A DNA stretch of 64,000 nt. It comes from Bacillota bacterium (GTDB taxonomy: Bacteria; Bacillota; Clostridia; Lachnospirales; Lachnospiraceae). Numbering within the stretch: position 1 is the stretch's first letter; each line of letters starts with the position of its first letter. The stretch covers positions 1-64,000 of the forward strand of contig JAEYFP010000058.1 in the NCBI GenBank assembly GCA_023402845.1. Direction: 5' to 3'. Position numbers and translations under genes: made by a program. The notes beneath the pieces are model-generated. The model made no database searches and was not told the DNA's origin. It saw only the letters and a list, made by a program, of their open reading frames with translations. Below are positions 1 to 7,473 of this stretch, in pieces.

Positions 1-114
1 CTAAAGGTATATAATCACAGGGACTACAATAACTTTCCCATGCGTCCTCTGGGCTGGAAAACACCACGGCAGGCATTGATGGATTATTTGGCGCAGAATG
101 TAACACATGTTTGA
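1..114 (+). pseudogene. IS transposase, C-terminal tail (cut by window edge)
   Basis: Frame 1 is open from the first base to a TGA at 112-114 and encodes 37 residues ending in MRPLGWKTPRQALMDYLAQN and five more. The R-P-L-G-W-K-T-P motif with a following helix is the usual end of DDE integrase-core transposases of the IS3/IS481/IS30 type. The rest lies outside the window, so I cannot say whether the element is intact, and I could not define its terminal inverted repeat. A terminator follows at 159-193. The family-level call is by motif recognition only. Confidence 0.6.
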
Positions 115-158
115 CAAACCTACAAAACATTTGCGCTTATCCTTGAACATTAAGTAGA

Positions 159-193
159 AAAATGAGTCTTTTAAGCAGAAAGGCTCATTTTTT
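159..193 (+). terminator. Rho-independent terminator behind the transposase tail
   Basis: A 13-bp stem (159-171 with 179-191, one G-T pair) closes a 7-base loop and runs into a T tract (188-193). It lies between the transposase stop and the ribosome binding site of the phosphoesterase, so it probably ends transcription from the insertion sequence. Confidence 0.75.
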
Positions 194-260
194 CTTTTTC
201 TCATGTTACGCTCAGGATAGAATTTTACAAAATATGATGGAGTTAATGGAGGAAATGAAC

Positions 261-1559
261 ATGAGAAAAAGAATACTCTCCTTCTTGTTGGCGTCCTGCA
301 TGGTGCTTTCTTTGGCACTGTTCACAAGCGGCTGCGCACAAAAAAGCAGTACGCCTGCCTTGTGGGAGGCTGGGAGCACCAGAAACAAGATTGTCGTCAT
401 AAGCGATATTCACATCGGAGTTGACGACAGCTATGCCGAAAATGTTGCGAACCGTCCAATATTAATCGATTTTTTACAGCGGCTGCAAAGCACCACGGAT
501 GTGCGGGAGTTGGTAATTGACGGTGATTTTCTGGATGAATGGTTTCTGCCGGTGGATTATCCAAGCTACACCGATGTGCAACAATTTTACAAGGATGTGA
601 TTGCCAACAATCAGGGGGTCATTGATGAACTGAACAAGGTAGCTGACAGTGGAATCAAGCTGGTCTATATCCCTGGCAATCATGATATGACACAGGAGGA
701 TGAAGTTTTGCAGGAGGCAATCCCCAAAATTGTACAGATTCGGGATGCCAAAGGTCTGGGAACATATTACACGGGTGACCGCAATGAAATTGCAATTGAG
801 CATGGCCACCGTTACGATGTATTCTCTGCGCCAGATACGGTAACCAACGCAGAGTTGCTTGGTAATAATGATACTATGCTGCCGGCAGGTTATTTTTACG
901 CCCGTTACGGCGCAACATGGGTGATCGAAGGCCGCCCGAAGGTTGAAAGAACTTTGCCGGTAATCACCGATGTACCCGAGCAATCTGATTTAGACCAATA
1001 CGGCGCATATATGTATTACCAGATCCTTAAAAGTGTATCCGAACGGCTGACGGTCAACGAAGGTCTTGAGGAAAAAGTATTCGATATGCATATGGATGGT
1101 TTTGATGATTCCTACACTTATCTGGATTTTTATCCTGCTCAGCAGGAGGACGGAACGATATCCGCACCAGTATTGTTTAAAAATATTCAGCGTACATGGG
1201 CGGAACGTCAGGAAGTCAATCAGGTCAAGGTTCCAAACAGCTTTCTTGAGGCGGTCGCCGGAACCTTGGATGGGGAGTATTTCTTCAACCAGGCAAAAAT
1301 ACAGTATCTGGATAACCCCGATGAAAACGTGGATGTAGTTGTGTTTGGTCACACGCATATACCTGAATATAAAGCTTTGGACAATGGAAAATACTATGTC
1401 AATGAAGGTACGTGGATTGATGATAACACCCGGTCGGAGGCTGAACGCACATTTGCAGTCATCACCACAGGCGAGAAAACCACGGCTGGCCTGTATCAGT
1501 ATGAGAAGGACGGCTTAGTGACTGATATTGCGGCAAGTATGGGCATAGAAAAAGAGTAA
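261..1559 (+). CDS. Lipoprotein calcineurin-like metallophosphoesterase
   Basis: This is a 432-residue predicted extracellular lipoprotein. A basic N-terminus and hydrophobic core end in the lipobox L-F-T-S-G-C, with Cys25 the acylation site. The phosphoesterase motifs are all visible: D49-x-H51, G88-D-x-x-D92, G139-N-H-D142, a histidine at 181 and G363-H-T-H366, so a binuclear metal centre should be intact. The set resembles the LpxH/UDP-diacylglucosamine pyrophosphatase branch of calcineurin-like enzymes, but the substrate is unknown; a surface nucleotide or phosphodiester seems plausible. I chose ATG 261 because GGAGG at 248-252 sits 8 bases upstream; an in-frame ATG at 255 is too close, and the longer frame starting at 162 lies inside a terminator. 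It appears to be transcribed alone. Confidence 0.85.
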   Translation: MRKRILSFLLASCMVLSLALFTSGCAQKSSTPALWEAGSTRNKIVVISDIHIGVDDSYAENVANRPILIDFLQRLQSTTDVRELVIDGDFLDEWFLPVDYPSYTDVQQFYKDVIANNQGVIDELNKVADSGIKLVYIPGNHDMTQEDEVLQEAIPKIVQIRDAKGLGTYYTGDRNEIAIEHGHRYDVFSAPDTVTNAELLGNNDTMLPAGYFYARYGATWVIEGRPKVERTLPVITDVPEQSDLDQYGAYMYYQILKSVSERLTVNEGLEEKVFDMHMDGFDDSYTYLDFYPAQQEDGTISAPVLFKNIQRTWAERQEVNQVKVPNSFLEAVAGTLDGEYFFNQAKIQYLDNPDENVDVVVFGHTHIPEYKALDNGKYYVNEGTWIDDNTRSEAERTFAVITTGEKTTAGLYQYEKDGLVTDIAASMGIEKE

Positions 1560-1560
1560 C

Positions 1561-1848
1561 ATTTTTAAACACCAAGATATTATAGGGTTTAATGTTTTTA
1601 ATTCTGATGCATATATGAATACTGGTTTAGGGTATGGCGAATCTACCGTATCAATGCTTAAACATGGAGAAGAAGGTAATTATATCCTGACATATGATTT
1701 GGGAGTGAGTGAAGAAAGTCCAAACACTAAACTAATTACTCCATCGGATGAAAAGTTGAAAGAGATTAATGATAAAGCATTAGATGCATCATTAATTGTA
1801 ATATGCGATGACAAAGAGATAGCGCGTTTTGACTTAAATTCGAAATAA
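1561..1848 (+). pseudogene. Fragment of an unrecognised protein lacking a start
   Basis: The frame is open from just after the phosphoesterase stop to a TAA at 1846-1848. The first ATG (1615) has no ribosome binding site, while protein-like sequence (for example K-H-Q-D-I-I-G-F-N-V-F-N-S-D-A-Y) continues upstream of it with no start codon. This suggests a decayed 3' fragment rather than a working 77-residue gene. I do not recognise the family. Confidence 0.35.
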
Positions 1849-1867
1849 AGATTATTTTTTTGAAATC

Positions 1868-1907
1868 GGCAGTTATTTCCTCCTGTTATTCAGAGTAAAT
1901 AACTGCC
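1868..1907. other. 11-bp inverted repeat between convergent genes
   Basis: GGCAGTTATTT (1868-1878) is perfectly repeated inverted at 1897-1907 around an 18-base loop. It lies between the plus-strand fragment and the minus-strand metE-like gene. Neither strand shows a clean T tract after the stem, so a terminator role is only possible. Confidence 0.4.
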
Positions 1908-1978
1908 AGCCTTTCAACTCTTGACGATCTGATGGTTCTGCGCCATACCATCACCGATGGAAGAGAGGTTAAAATTCT

Positions 1979-3139
1979 TTATTTGTCCCAATACGAAAGA
2001 GCAATCTGTTGTCCTTGGTCAATTTTTGCCCATTGCTCATCTTCGGTCAATTCATTGCCTCCATCACAGGAAGCAAATCCACATTGGTGAGAGAGCAGCA
2101 ATCTGTCTTTGGGGATGATTTTCGAGGCTTCATCAAGCAATCCTATCACACGGGCTTCATCATCCAGTATATTTGTTTTTGACGACATCAGCCCCAGCAC
2201 AATTTCGGTATCTGGCCGGTCTTTAAAGACTGCAAGCGCCTCAAGTGAACCAGCCCGCTCGTCATCCCACTCCAGAAAGAATCGGTCATACTTTAACTGC
2301 TTTAAAAATAAGTCCGCAATTTTTGCATAGGAGCCACCTCCCATATTACGGGAATCATAATTACCCCGGCAGTTATGTGTCCACATTCTTAGTCCAAGGC
2401 CGTGACCATAATCTATAATCGTATTATTAATATCAATAAATTCCCCAGAAAGTTCTTTTACCTGTTCGTGATTAATATTTTCACCTGTAAACGGTGAATT
2501 TGGATTATCATCAGCAAAAAGCTCCCACAGACAGTCATCAAACTGCAGGATCTCACCGCCGGCAGCAGCAAATTCTCCAACAAACTCTTTGTATGCTTTC
2601 GTTAATCCTGTTTTTAATTCTTTTGTATCATTATAAATTGAATTTTTTCCACCAAGATTATCTGACCATGATAACTCACCCAAAATATGTGATGGAGAGG
2701 GAACGCATAGCTTTGTTGTATGTTCACCGGCGGCTGCCTTAAGATTTTTAAATACCCTTATAAAATGATGACCTTTACCGCTGAGTTCGTTAGTTATGTG
2801 AATGCCAATATCCCTGCGCGTTTCATATTGGGAGCATCCGTCATTGTCGCGAAAAAAGTAGCCGTGATCAGCAATATAACGGTTGATACCGCCAAATCCC
2901 CAGACAAAATCCAAATGCCACATAGATTTTGAATACTCACCATCGCTAATTACTGTTAGACCGTGCTCTATTTGTTTTGCAACTACAGCTCTAATGGCAT
3001 CTGTTTCGGCTTCCTCATACCCATCAAAATCGGAATAAAATGGATAAGTAATGTCGTCACGTTGTTCAATTTGGCGTTTGTAAGTAAGCAGCGTTTCTGG
3101 GCGCAGCAGACTGCCAACAGTTTGAAATTTTTCACTCAT
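1979..3139 (-). CDS. MetE-like (cobalamin-independent methionine synthase family) protein
   Basis: The 386-residue protein matches the short stand-alone relatives of the C-terminal catalytic domain of MetE (YxjG/YxjH type). The N-terminal V-G-S-L-L-R-P segment, the region ending V-I-S-D-G-E-Y near residue 70, and the late L-S-H-Q-C-G-F-A-S segment, whose cysteine is a zinc ligand in this family, are present. It lacks MetE's N-terminal duplicated half, as expected for this subfamily. Such proteins are thought to transfer a methyl group to homocysteine or a related thiol, but the methyl donor is not established. It starts with ATG behind a GAGGAG site and lies 110 bp downstream of a LysR gene on the same strand, which probably controls it. 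A 37-bp stretch of this gene is repeated at 7387-7424. Confidence 0.8.
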   Translation of the reverse strand: MSEKFQTVGSLLRPETLLTYKRQIEQRDDITYPFYSDFDGYEEAETDAIRAVVAKQIEHGLTVISDGEYSKSMWHLDFVWGFGGINRYIADHGYFFRDNDGCSQYETRRDIGIHITNELSGKGHHFIRVFKNLKAAAGEHTTKLCVPSPSHILGELSWSDNLGGKNSIYNDTKELKTGLTKAYKEFVGEFAAAGGEILQFDDCLWELFADDNPNSPFTGENINHEQVKELSGEFIDINNTIIDYGHGLGLRMWTHNCRGNYDSRNMGGGSYAKIADLFLKQLKYDRFFLEWDDERAGSLEALAVFKDRPDTEIVLGLMSSKTNILDDEARVIGLLDEASKIIPKDRLLLSHQCGFASCDGGNELTEDEQWAKIDQGQQIALSYWDK

Positions 3140-3232
3140 TGTATATTCTCCTCGTTTTATAAATTTGTTTAGACTTTATGCAAATTATTATACTATGTAA
3201 AACGACTTATGGGTAACACTCAAAAAATATGA

Positions 3233-3259
3233 GGAGCTATAGCTTATGGCTATGGCTCC
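3233..3259 (-). terminator. Terminator overlapping the LysR stop codon
   Basis: An 11-bp stem (3233-3243 with 3249-3259, one G-T pair) closes a 5-base loop. On the minus strand it spans the TAG stop of the LysR gene and is followed by TCATATTTTTT. It would separate the regulator transcript from the metE-like gene, which would then need its own promoter in 3140-3232. Confidence 0.6.
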
Positions 3260-4179
3260 TTTTCAACATCAACACCATATTCAGCAACAACAGCCTTTAG
3301 TTCCTCAAGATACAGAGCCGTTTGTCTTGTAAGTTGAATATTTTTGTGTGAAATCCAACCGACTTTGATTTCATCTTCAACCTGAAGAGGAATTGCTATG
3401 ATATTATCCCCATTTAAATCCGCACTTACAATTCCAGTAGAAATTGTATATCCATTAAGTCCTATCATAAGGTTAAATATAGTGGCCCGATCTCCTACAT
3501 GGATATCCTTCTTGGCATACTCTGTACTTAGAATTTCCTCTGAAAAATAAAAAGAGTTATAGTCTCCTTGTTCAAAGGATAAGCGAGGGTATTCATACAG
3601 ATCTTCCAATGTTACAAATTCTTTTTGGGCAAGAGGGTTTGTTGTACTTATGAAAATATGTGGTTTTGCCCTAAACAAAGGATGAAATGTCAGGTTGTTT
3701 TCCCGGAGTAACTTTTCCATTACCTGACGATTAAAATTATTCATATATATAATACCAATTTCACTACGCAGATTTTTAACATCCTCTACAATCTCGAAAG
3801 TCCTTGCTTCCCGTAAAGTATATTCATATTCCTCCGAATCCGTTTTCTTAACCAAATTGACAAAGGCGTTCACGGCAAAAGCATAATGTTGGGTTGATAT
3901 GGAACACAACCGCCGCGAAGGTTTTTTATTTAGCCATCGCTGTTCCAATAATCCTGTCTGTTCAACAACCTGGCGGGCGTACCCTAAAAACTCCGCACCA
4001 TCAGTAGTCAGAGATATTCCTCTTGGGGTTCGGATAAAAAAGTCATGACCGATTTCTGTTTCCAAGTCGCGTAGAGCATTTGAAAGACTTGGTTGAGAAA
4101 TAAATAGGCGTTCGGCAGATTTGTTTATAGAGCCACAATTCACTGTTTCAATAAAATATTTTAATTGTTGCAATGTCAT
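3250..4179 (-). CDS. LysR-family transcriptional regulator
   Basis: This 309-residue protein has the standard LysR layout. The N-terminal winged helix-turn-helix covers residues 1-62 (L-K-Y-F-I-E-T-V, S-A-E-R-L-F-I-S-Q-P-S-L-S, L-T-T-D-G), followed by a linker helix and a periplasmic-binding-protein-like effector domain from about residue 90. The start is ATG behind a GAGG site. It sits directly upstream of the metE-like gene on the same strand. By analogy with MetR, MtaR and CmbR it may sense a sulfur amino acid or precursor, but the effector cannot be read from sequence. Its own terminator overlaps the stop codon. Confidence 0.85.
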   Translation of the reverse strand: MTLQQLKYFIETVNCGSINKSAERLFISQPSLSNALRDLETEIGHDFFIRTPRGISLTTDGAEFLGYARQVVEQTGLLEQRWLNKKPSRRLCSISTQHYAFAVNAFVNLVKKTDSEEYEYTLREARTFEIVEDVKNLRSEIGIIYMNNFNRQVMEKLLRENNLTFHPLFRAKPHIFISTTNPLAQKEFVTLEDLYEYPRLSFEQGDYNSFYFSEEILSTEYAKKDIHVGDRATIFNLMIGLNGYTISTGIVSADLNGDNIIAIPLQVEDEIKVGWISHKNIQLTRQTALYLEELKAVVAEYGVDVEKEP

Positions 4180-4594
4180 GTTTTTACCTCACTATTTGTT
4201 TGAATCATTTTGGTATAAGTGAAAAATTTTGAATTTTATAATATATCTTTTGCAATAGTCACATATAAAAGAGCTAATCAATAAAGTCTATTTTTCAATT
4301 AATGTACTTTATTTCAGTTTGAATGCTCTATACGTGTGGTATAAAATTCATCTATTATATAATTATATAATTTATTTTTTTGGAAATAAAGTCTATTTTA
4401 TAATTATTGAAAAAATATTTGCTGACTTAAAAAAGTGAATTCCAGTGCAGGGCTAAATACATAATTGAATAGAATATTTTTTAGAAGATAATTGACTCCT
4501 TCCGCAAACTGCTTCTAGATAGACAGTTTTCCTTATCTAGGGAAAATGTAGCGACATGGAAAAATTTATTTTTTCAGGATATATTTATTTTTTC
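4180..4594. other. AT-rich spacer with a 15-bp direct repeat
   Basis: No convincing gene is seen in these 415 bases between the divergent LysR and leader-ORF transcripts. The only structure I can point to is the direct repeat AATAAAGTCTATTTT at 4280-4294 and 4385-4399, 105 bp apart, and a 7-bp inverted repeat CTAGATA/TATCTAG near 4516-4540. The direct repeats could be regulator sites or chance in AT-rich DNA. Confidence 0.4.
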
Positions 4595-4623
4595 TTGACA
4601 TATAATAATCAAAACAATATAAT
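4595..4623 (+). promoter_or_regulatory. Consensus sigma-A promoter of the leader ORF / DUF4418 cassette
   Basis: TTGACA (4595-4600) and TATAAT (4618-4623) are separated by exactly 17 bases, a perfect vegetative promoter. Transcription should start near 4630, immediately before the palindrome at 4632-4660. A fully consensus promoter suggests expression is limited by a repressor or by attenuation downstream. Confidence 0.85.
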
Positions 4624-4631
4624 TAATTCAT

Positions 4632-4660
4632 ATAAAACATATATATTTAATATGTTTTAT
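4632..4660. promoter_or_regulatory. Operator-like palindrome at the transcription start
   Basis: ATAAAACATAT (4632-4642) is perfectly repeated inverted at 4650-4660 around a 7-base spacer. It covers about +1 to +30 of the predicted transcript, the usual place for a repressor operator. No repressor gene is adjacent except the LysR upstream, and the symmetry is not the T-N11-A LysR box, so the binding protein is unknown. Confidence 0.6.
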
Positions 4661-4681
4661 TTTGCAAAGAAGGAGAAGATA

Positions 4682-4798
4682 ATGATTATTGAGGAAAAAA
4701 CAGTTATCATTACATGCCAAAGTACAGCTAATTGTTGTTGCATGTGCTTGTTTTGCCCTGCTCGTGAAGGATTAATGTTATATTCTGGTATGAATTGA
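4682..4798 (+). CDS. 38-residue Cys-rich leader peptide (putative)
   Basis: The ORF starts with ATG 6 bases after a strong AAGGAG (4670-4675) and ends in TGA at 4796-4798. It encodes 38 residues with six cysteines: Cys12, the run Cys18-19-20, Cys22 and Cys25, in the order T-A-N-C-C-C-M-C-L-F-C-P. A consensus promoter and palindrome precede it, and an intrinsic terminator starts 18 bases after its stop, ahead of the DUF4418 operon. It has no transmembrane segment or signal peptide. It could be a leader whose translation senses cysteine (or Cys-tRNA) supply, or a small metal-binding peptide. I recognise no family. The in-frame ATG at 4556 lies upstream of the promoter and is not the start. Confidence 0.6.
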   Translation: MIIEEKTVIITCQSTANCCCMCLFCPAREGLMLYSGMN

Positions 4799-4816
4799 GT
4801 GAACTATATGCCCTTC

Positions 4817-4841
4817 AGCCTGAATATTTCAGGCTTTTTTT
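4817..4841 (+). terminator. Intrinsic terminator between leader ORF and DUF4418 operon
   Basis: AGCCTGAA (4817-4824) pairs perfectly with TTCAGGCT (4828-4835) across a 3-base loop and runs into seven T residues. It lies between the leader ORF stop and the DUF4418 ribosome binding site (AGGAGG near 4854), so the three downstream genes depend on read-through or on a promoter I cannot see. Confidence 0.85.
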
Positions 4842-4867
4842 ATTACTAATTTTAGGAGGCTTTTACA

Positions 4868-5401
4868 ATGAAAAACAGACTTATTACAGGAATAATTTTT
4901 ATCGTTTTAGGTTTACTTATTGCAGTTGGTCCTCTTTCTATTTTTCCGGTTTGTGGCGTACACGGAAAAGAGGACTCGTCTATGTCTGAAATGGAGTTGA
5001 GCAGTGATCACGAGAACACTGTAATGCAGCCAAATAACAACACTATGGCTAATATGGACGATAAACCATCCGAGGATAATGCTTCATCAACAATGGTTAT
5101 GAAATGCCATTGGACAGCGCGGGCAGAACTTGGTATCGGTATTCTGATAGCCATACTCGGCTCATTACTTATTGTATTTAAATCAAAACAACTTCAATTA
5201 GGGCTAAATATATCCATTGGTTTGAATGGTATTCTTGCATTTTTGATTCCTACCGTGTTGATCGGCGTCTGTGAAAGTACGCACATGGCATGCCGGACAC
5301 TTACCTTACCCGCACTTAGCGTTATTAGTGGCATTGTGACTTTTGCATCAATCATCAACTCTGTATACCTTTTGAAAGCAGATAGAGAGGGGTATATTTA
5401 A
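4868..5401 (+). CDS. DUF4418 family membrane protein
   Basis: The 177-residue protein has four predicted membrane helices (about 5-27, 86-104, 113-134, 146-168) and matches what I know of DUF4418. Conserved-looking soft-metal ligands lie near the membrane edges: Pro-Val-Cys29, Met-Lys-Cys80-His81, Cys135 and His139-Met-Ala-Cys142. The external loop between helices 1 and 2 is rich in Met, His and Asp (residues 38-76, seven Met). This suggests metal handling, as for membrane proteins that accompany FtsX-like ABC systems in iron or copper acquisition clusters, but that is inference. The start follows AGGAGG with ideal spacing. It is the first gene of a three-gene operon, with one base before the permease. 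Confidence 0.7.
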   Translation: MKNRLITGIIFIVLGLLIAVGPLSIFPVCGVHGKEDSSMSEMELSSDHENTVMQPNNNTMANMDDKPSEDNASSTMVMKCHWTARAELGIGILIAILGSLLIVFKSKQLQLGLNISIGLNGILAFLIPTVLIGVCESTHMACRTLTLPALSVISGIVTFASIINSVYLLKADREGYI

Positions 5402-5402
5402 A

Positions 5403-6617
5403 ATGCAGAACAAAGCTCTTTCGATGGGGCAATTATCATTGTTGAACCTGAAACGCAGGCCGTTTCGTACTGGTGCGCTTTTCTTCGTAGTTGCCCTTCT
5501 GTCTTTAGTCTTGTTTGGAGGAACTATACTTTCTGTCAGTCTGAAAAATGGCCTTGATAGTATGAAGGCGCGGTTTGGTGCAGATTTAATTGTAGTGCCT
5601 TTGGAATATGATAAGGGAATGGAATCCATTTTACTCAAAGGTGAGCCTGCATACTTCTATTTTGACCACTCAATTGCTGAACAGATTCTACAGATAGAGG
5701 GGGTTTCGCAAGCAACGGCTCAATTTTACCTAACATCACTTTCTTCTGATTGCTGTAGTACAGGAGCTGCTCAGATTATCGGGTTTGATCCAGATGCTGA
5801 CTTTGTGGTTCAGCCGTGGATTTCAGAAGCTATTGGTGGGAATATTGCTAATGGAACAGTTATTGTAGGCAACGATATTCAACTTGGAAATGATAATACT
5901 CTAAAATTATATGACCACAACTATCCTGTTGCAGCCAGACTTGATAAAACAGGAACAGGGCTTGACCAGTCTATTTACGCAAACCTGTCCACTGTCAAAG
6001 AATTATTTGCGGGAGCAAAAGCGAAAGGAGTATATTTTCCTGAGGATACAAATCCATCAACTTCATTTTCTTCGGTTCTAATCAAAGTTGGTGATGGATA
6101 TACCTCCAATGTAGTATCTTCAAATATTAGTCAGCAGATTGACGGAATACAAATTATTCAAACACAGAACATGATTTCCAGCACAGCTGAAAGCATTGGA
6201 AAGTTCTCATCGTTTCTATATATTTTTGCAGTTGTGTTTGTGGTTCTTGCATTTGTAATTCTTGCTATTCTGTTTTCAGTTACGACCAATGAGCGTAAAA
6301 AAGAGTTTTCTGTACTCCGCACACTTGGCGCGACGAGAAAATACCTTACATCTGTTATATTGACAGAATCATTCTTTATTAGTATGGTAGGTGGAATAGC
6401 CGGAATTGCGGTTGCATCATTAATTGTTTTTCCTTTCAGTGTTTACATAGGCGATAAAGTAGGCATGCCCTATATTCAGCCTTCCTTACATGTAGTTGCG
6501 GTCATATTACTCAGCAGCCTGTTCATCTCATTTGTTGTCGCACCATTGTCATCTGCTTTTTCTGCAATAAAAATCAGCCGCGCGGAGACATATCTTACAA
6601 TGCGGGAGGGCGAATAG
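5403..6617 (+). CDS. FtsX/MacB-like ABC transporter permease
   Basis: At 404 residues it has the FtsX-family layout: one N-terminal membrane helix (about 22-44), a large extracytoplasmic domain (about 45-265), then three C-terminal helices (about 268-295, 322-348 and 360-388). The cytoplasmic N-E-R-K-K-E-F-S-V-L-R-T-L-G-A loop that contacts the ATPase follows the second helix. Permeases of this type act by mechanotransmission rather than by moving a solute through a channel. The sequence resembles permeases found beside FTR1/P19 iron systems, a memory-based comparison. It is separated by one base from DUF4418 and abuts the ATPase gene, so the three should form one complex. Confidence 0.8.
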   Translation: MQNKALSMGQLSLLNLKRRPFRTGALFFVVALLSLVLFGGTILSVSLKNGLDSMKARFGADLIVVPLEYDKGMESILLKGEPAYFYFDHSIAEQILQIEGVSQATAQFYLTSLSSDCCSTGAAQIIGFDPDADFVVQPWISEAIGGNIANGTVIVGNDIQLGNDNTLKLYDHNYPVAARLDKTGTGLDQSIYANLSTVKELFAGAKAKGVYFPEDTNPSTSFSSVLIKVGDGYTSNVVSSNISQQIDGIQIIQTQNMISSTAESIGKFSSFLYIFAVVFVVLAFVILAILFSVTTNERKKEFSVLRTLGATRKYLTSVILTESFFISMVGGIAGIAVASLIVFPFSVYIGDKVGMPYIQPSLHVVAVILLSSLFISFVVAPLSSAFSAIKISRAETYLTMREGE

Positions 6618-7283
6618 ATGCTGCTTGAAATCAAAAATCTAAATAAAGAGTACAAGCGTGGCAGTCGAACTTTCTTAGCCGTTAAGGATATTGATTTATC
6701 TGTTTCACCCGGCGATTTTTTTTGTATCATTGGCAAAAGCGGAAGCGGTAAAAGCACGCTTTTGAATCTGATCGCCGGATTGTTATTGCCTACTTCCGGA
6801 GAAATTCTGATTGATGGAAAGAACATAGTATCACTGAAGGACAACGCCGCCTCTTATTTAAGAAATTCTGCAATCGGATATATCTCGCAGGGACAAAGCG
6901 TGTTGGCAAACCTTTCTGTATTGGATAATGTCAGGCTCCCTTTTTATTTCTTCAAGCGAGACGGAGATGCAAAGAAAAAAGCTTTATTATTGCTCGAACA
7001 AGTGGGAATCGGCCATTTAGCAGATTCTTATCCCCGCTATTTGTCGGGTGGTGAATTGCGCCGGGTAGCAATAGCTCGGTCTTTAATAAACAATCCGTCA
7101 ATTTTACTTGCTGATGAACCCACAAGTGACTTAGATACAAAAACCACAGCGGAAACATTGAAACTGTTTAGTGAGATCGCTAAGGACGGCACATCCGTTT
7201 TGCTCGTCACTCATGAATTGGATACAATAAGTTACGGTAATTCGGTTTATGTGATGGATACAGGCATGCTTAATAAACAATAA
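6618..7283 (+). CDS. ABC transporter ATP-binding protein (LolD/MacB type)
   Basis: The 221-residue nucleotide-binding subunit has Walker A G39-K-S-G-S-G-K-S-T, Q-loop Gln91, signature L142-S-G-G-E146, Walker B I-L-L-A-D-E near 162-167 followed by P-T-S-D-L-D, and an H-loop in V-T-H-E-L-D. Size and motif spacing match the LolD/FtsE/MacB clade that pairs with FtsX-like permeases. ATG 618 bases into the 6-kb region directly follows the permease stop, with GGAGG 8 bases upstream inside the permease gene, so translation is likely coupled. No terminator with a clear T tract follows; only stem-loops at 7355-7396. Confidence 0.9.
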   Translation: MLLEIKNLNKEYKRGSRTFLAVKDIDLSVSPGDFFCIIGKSGSGKSTLLNLIAGLLLPTSGEILIDGKNIVSLKDNAASYLRNSAIGYISQGQSVLANLSVLDNVRLPFYFFKRDGDAKKKALLLLEQVGIGHLADSYPRYLSGGELRRVAIARSLINNPSILLADEPTSDLDTKTTAETLKLFSEIAKDGTSVLLVTHELDTISYGNSVYVMDTGMLNKQ

Positions 7284-7354
7284 AAACAACAATGACAGCG
7301 AGAACAAGGGGGGCGCGCTGTTGGATTTATAAGACTGCAAACGCTCTTTACCGG

Positions 7355-7396
7355 TTTATTTCAGCCAGAAATAAAGGGGATGCGGAAAATCCGCAT
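7355..7396. other. Two adjacent stem-loops between convergent genes
   Basis: TTTATTTC (7355-7362) pairs with GAAATAAA (7368-7375), and ATGCGGA (7380-7386) pairs with TCCGCAT (7390-7396). They lie between the ABC operon (plus) and the recombinase (minus). Neither has a strong T tract, so they may be weak bidirectional terminators. The second overlaps the metE-like repeat. Confidence 0.4.
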
Positions 7397-7424
7397 TGGT
7401 GAGAGAGCAGCAGTTTGTCTTTCG
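7387..7424 (-). pseudogene. Short metE-like remnant (about 13 codons)
   Basis: On the minus strand this stretch encodes K-D-K-L-L-L-S-H-Q-C-G-F, matching K-D-R-L-L-L-S-H-Q-C-G-F in the metE-like gene at 2075-2111. The nucleotide match is close to complete, with only a few differences, all near third codon positions. A stop codon lies two codons upstream and similarity ends after the G-F, so this is a remnant or a transferred scrap, not a gene. Confidence 0.6.
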
Positions 7425-7473
7425 TCTAGCTTTTTCTAATAACGTGAATAAAGTACATTCGAACTTATTTTGG

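Noticed and set aside
474..983. 169-codon minus-strand frame inside the phosphoesterase
   Set aside because: The plus-strand gene shows all metallophosphoesterase motifs; the antisense frame has none.
4556..4681. Longer version of the leader ORF starting at 4556
   Set aside because: It would begin upstream of the consensus promoter at 4595-4623, so the first 42 codons cannot be on that transcript; AAGGAG supports ATG 4682.
4682..4798. The Cys-rich ORF as a RiPP or bacteriocin precursor
   Set aside because: No maturation enzyme, leader peptidase or radical SAM gene is nearby, and the downstream ABC permease is of the FtsX type rather than an exporter with a peptidase domain. Not excluded, but a leader or metal-binding peptide fits better.
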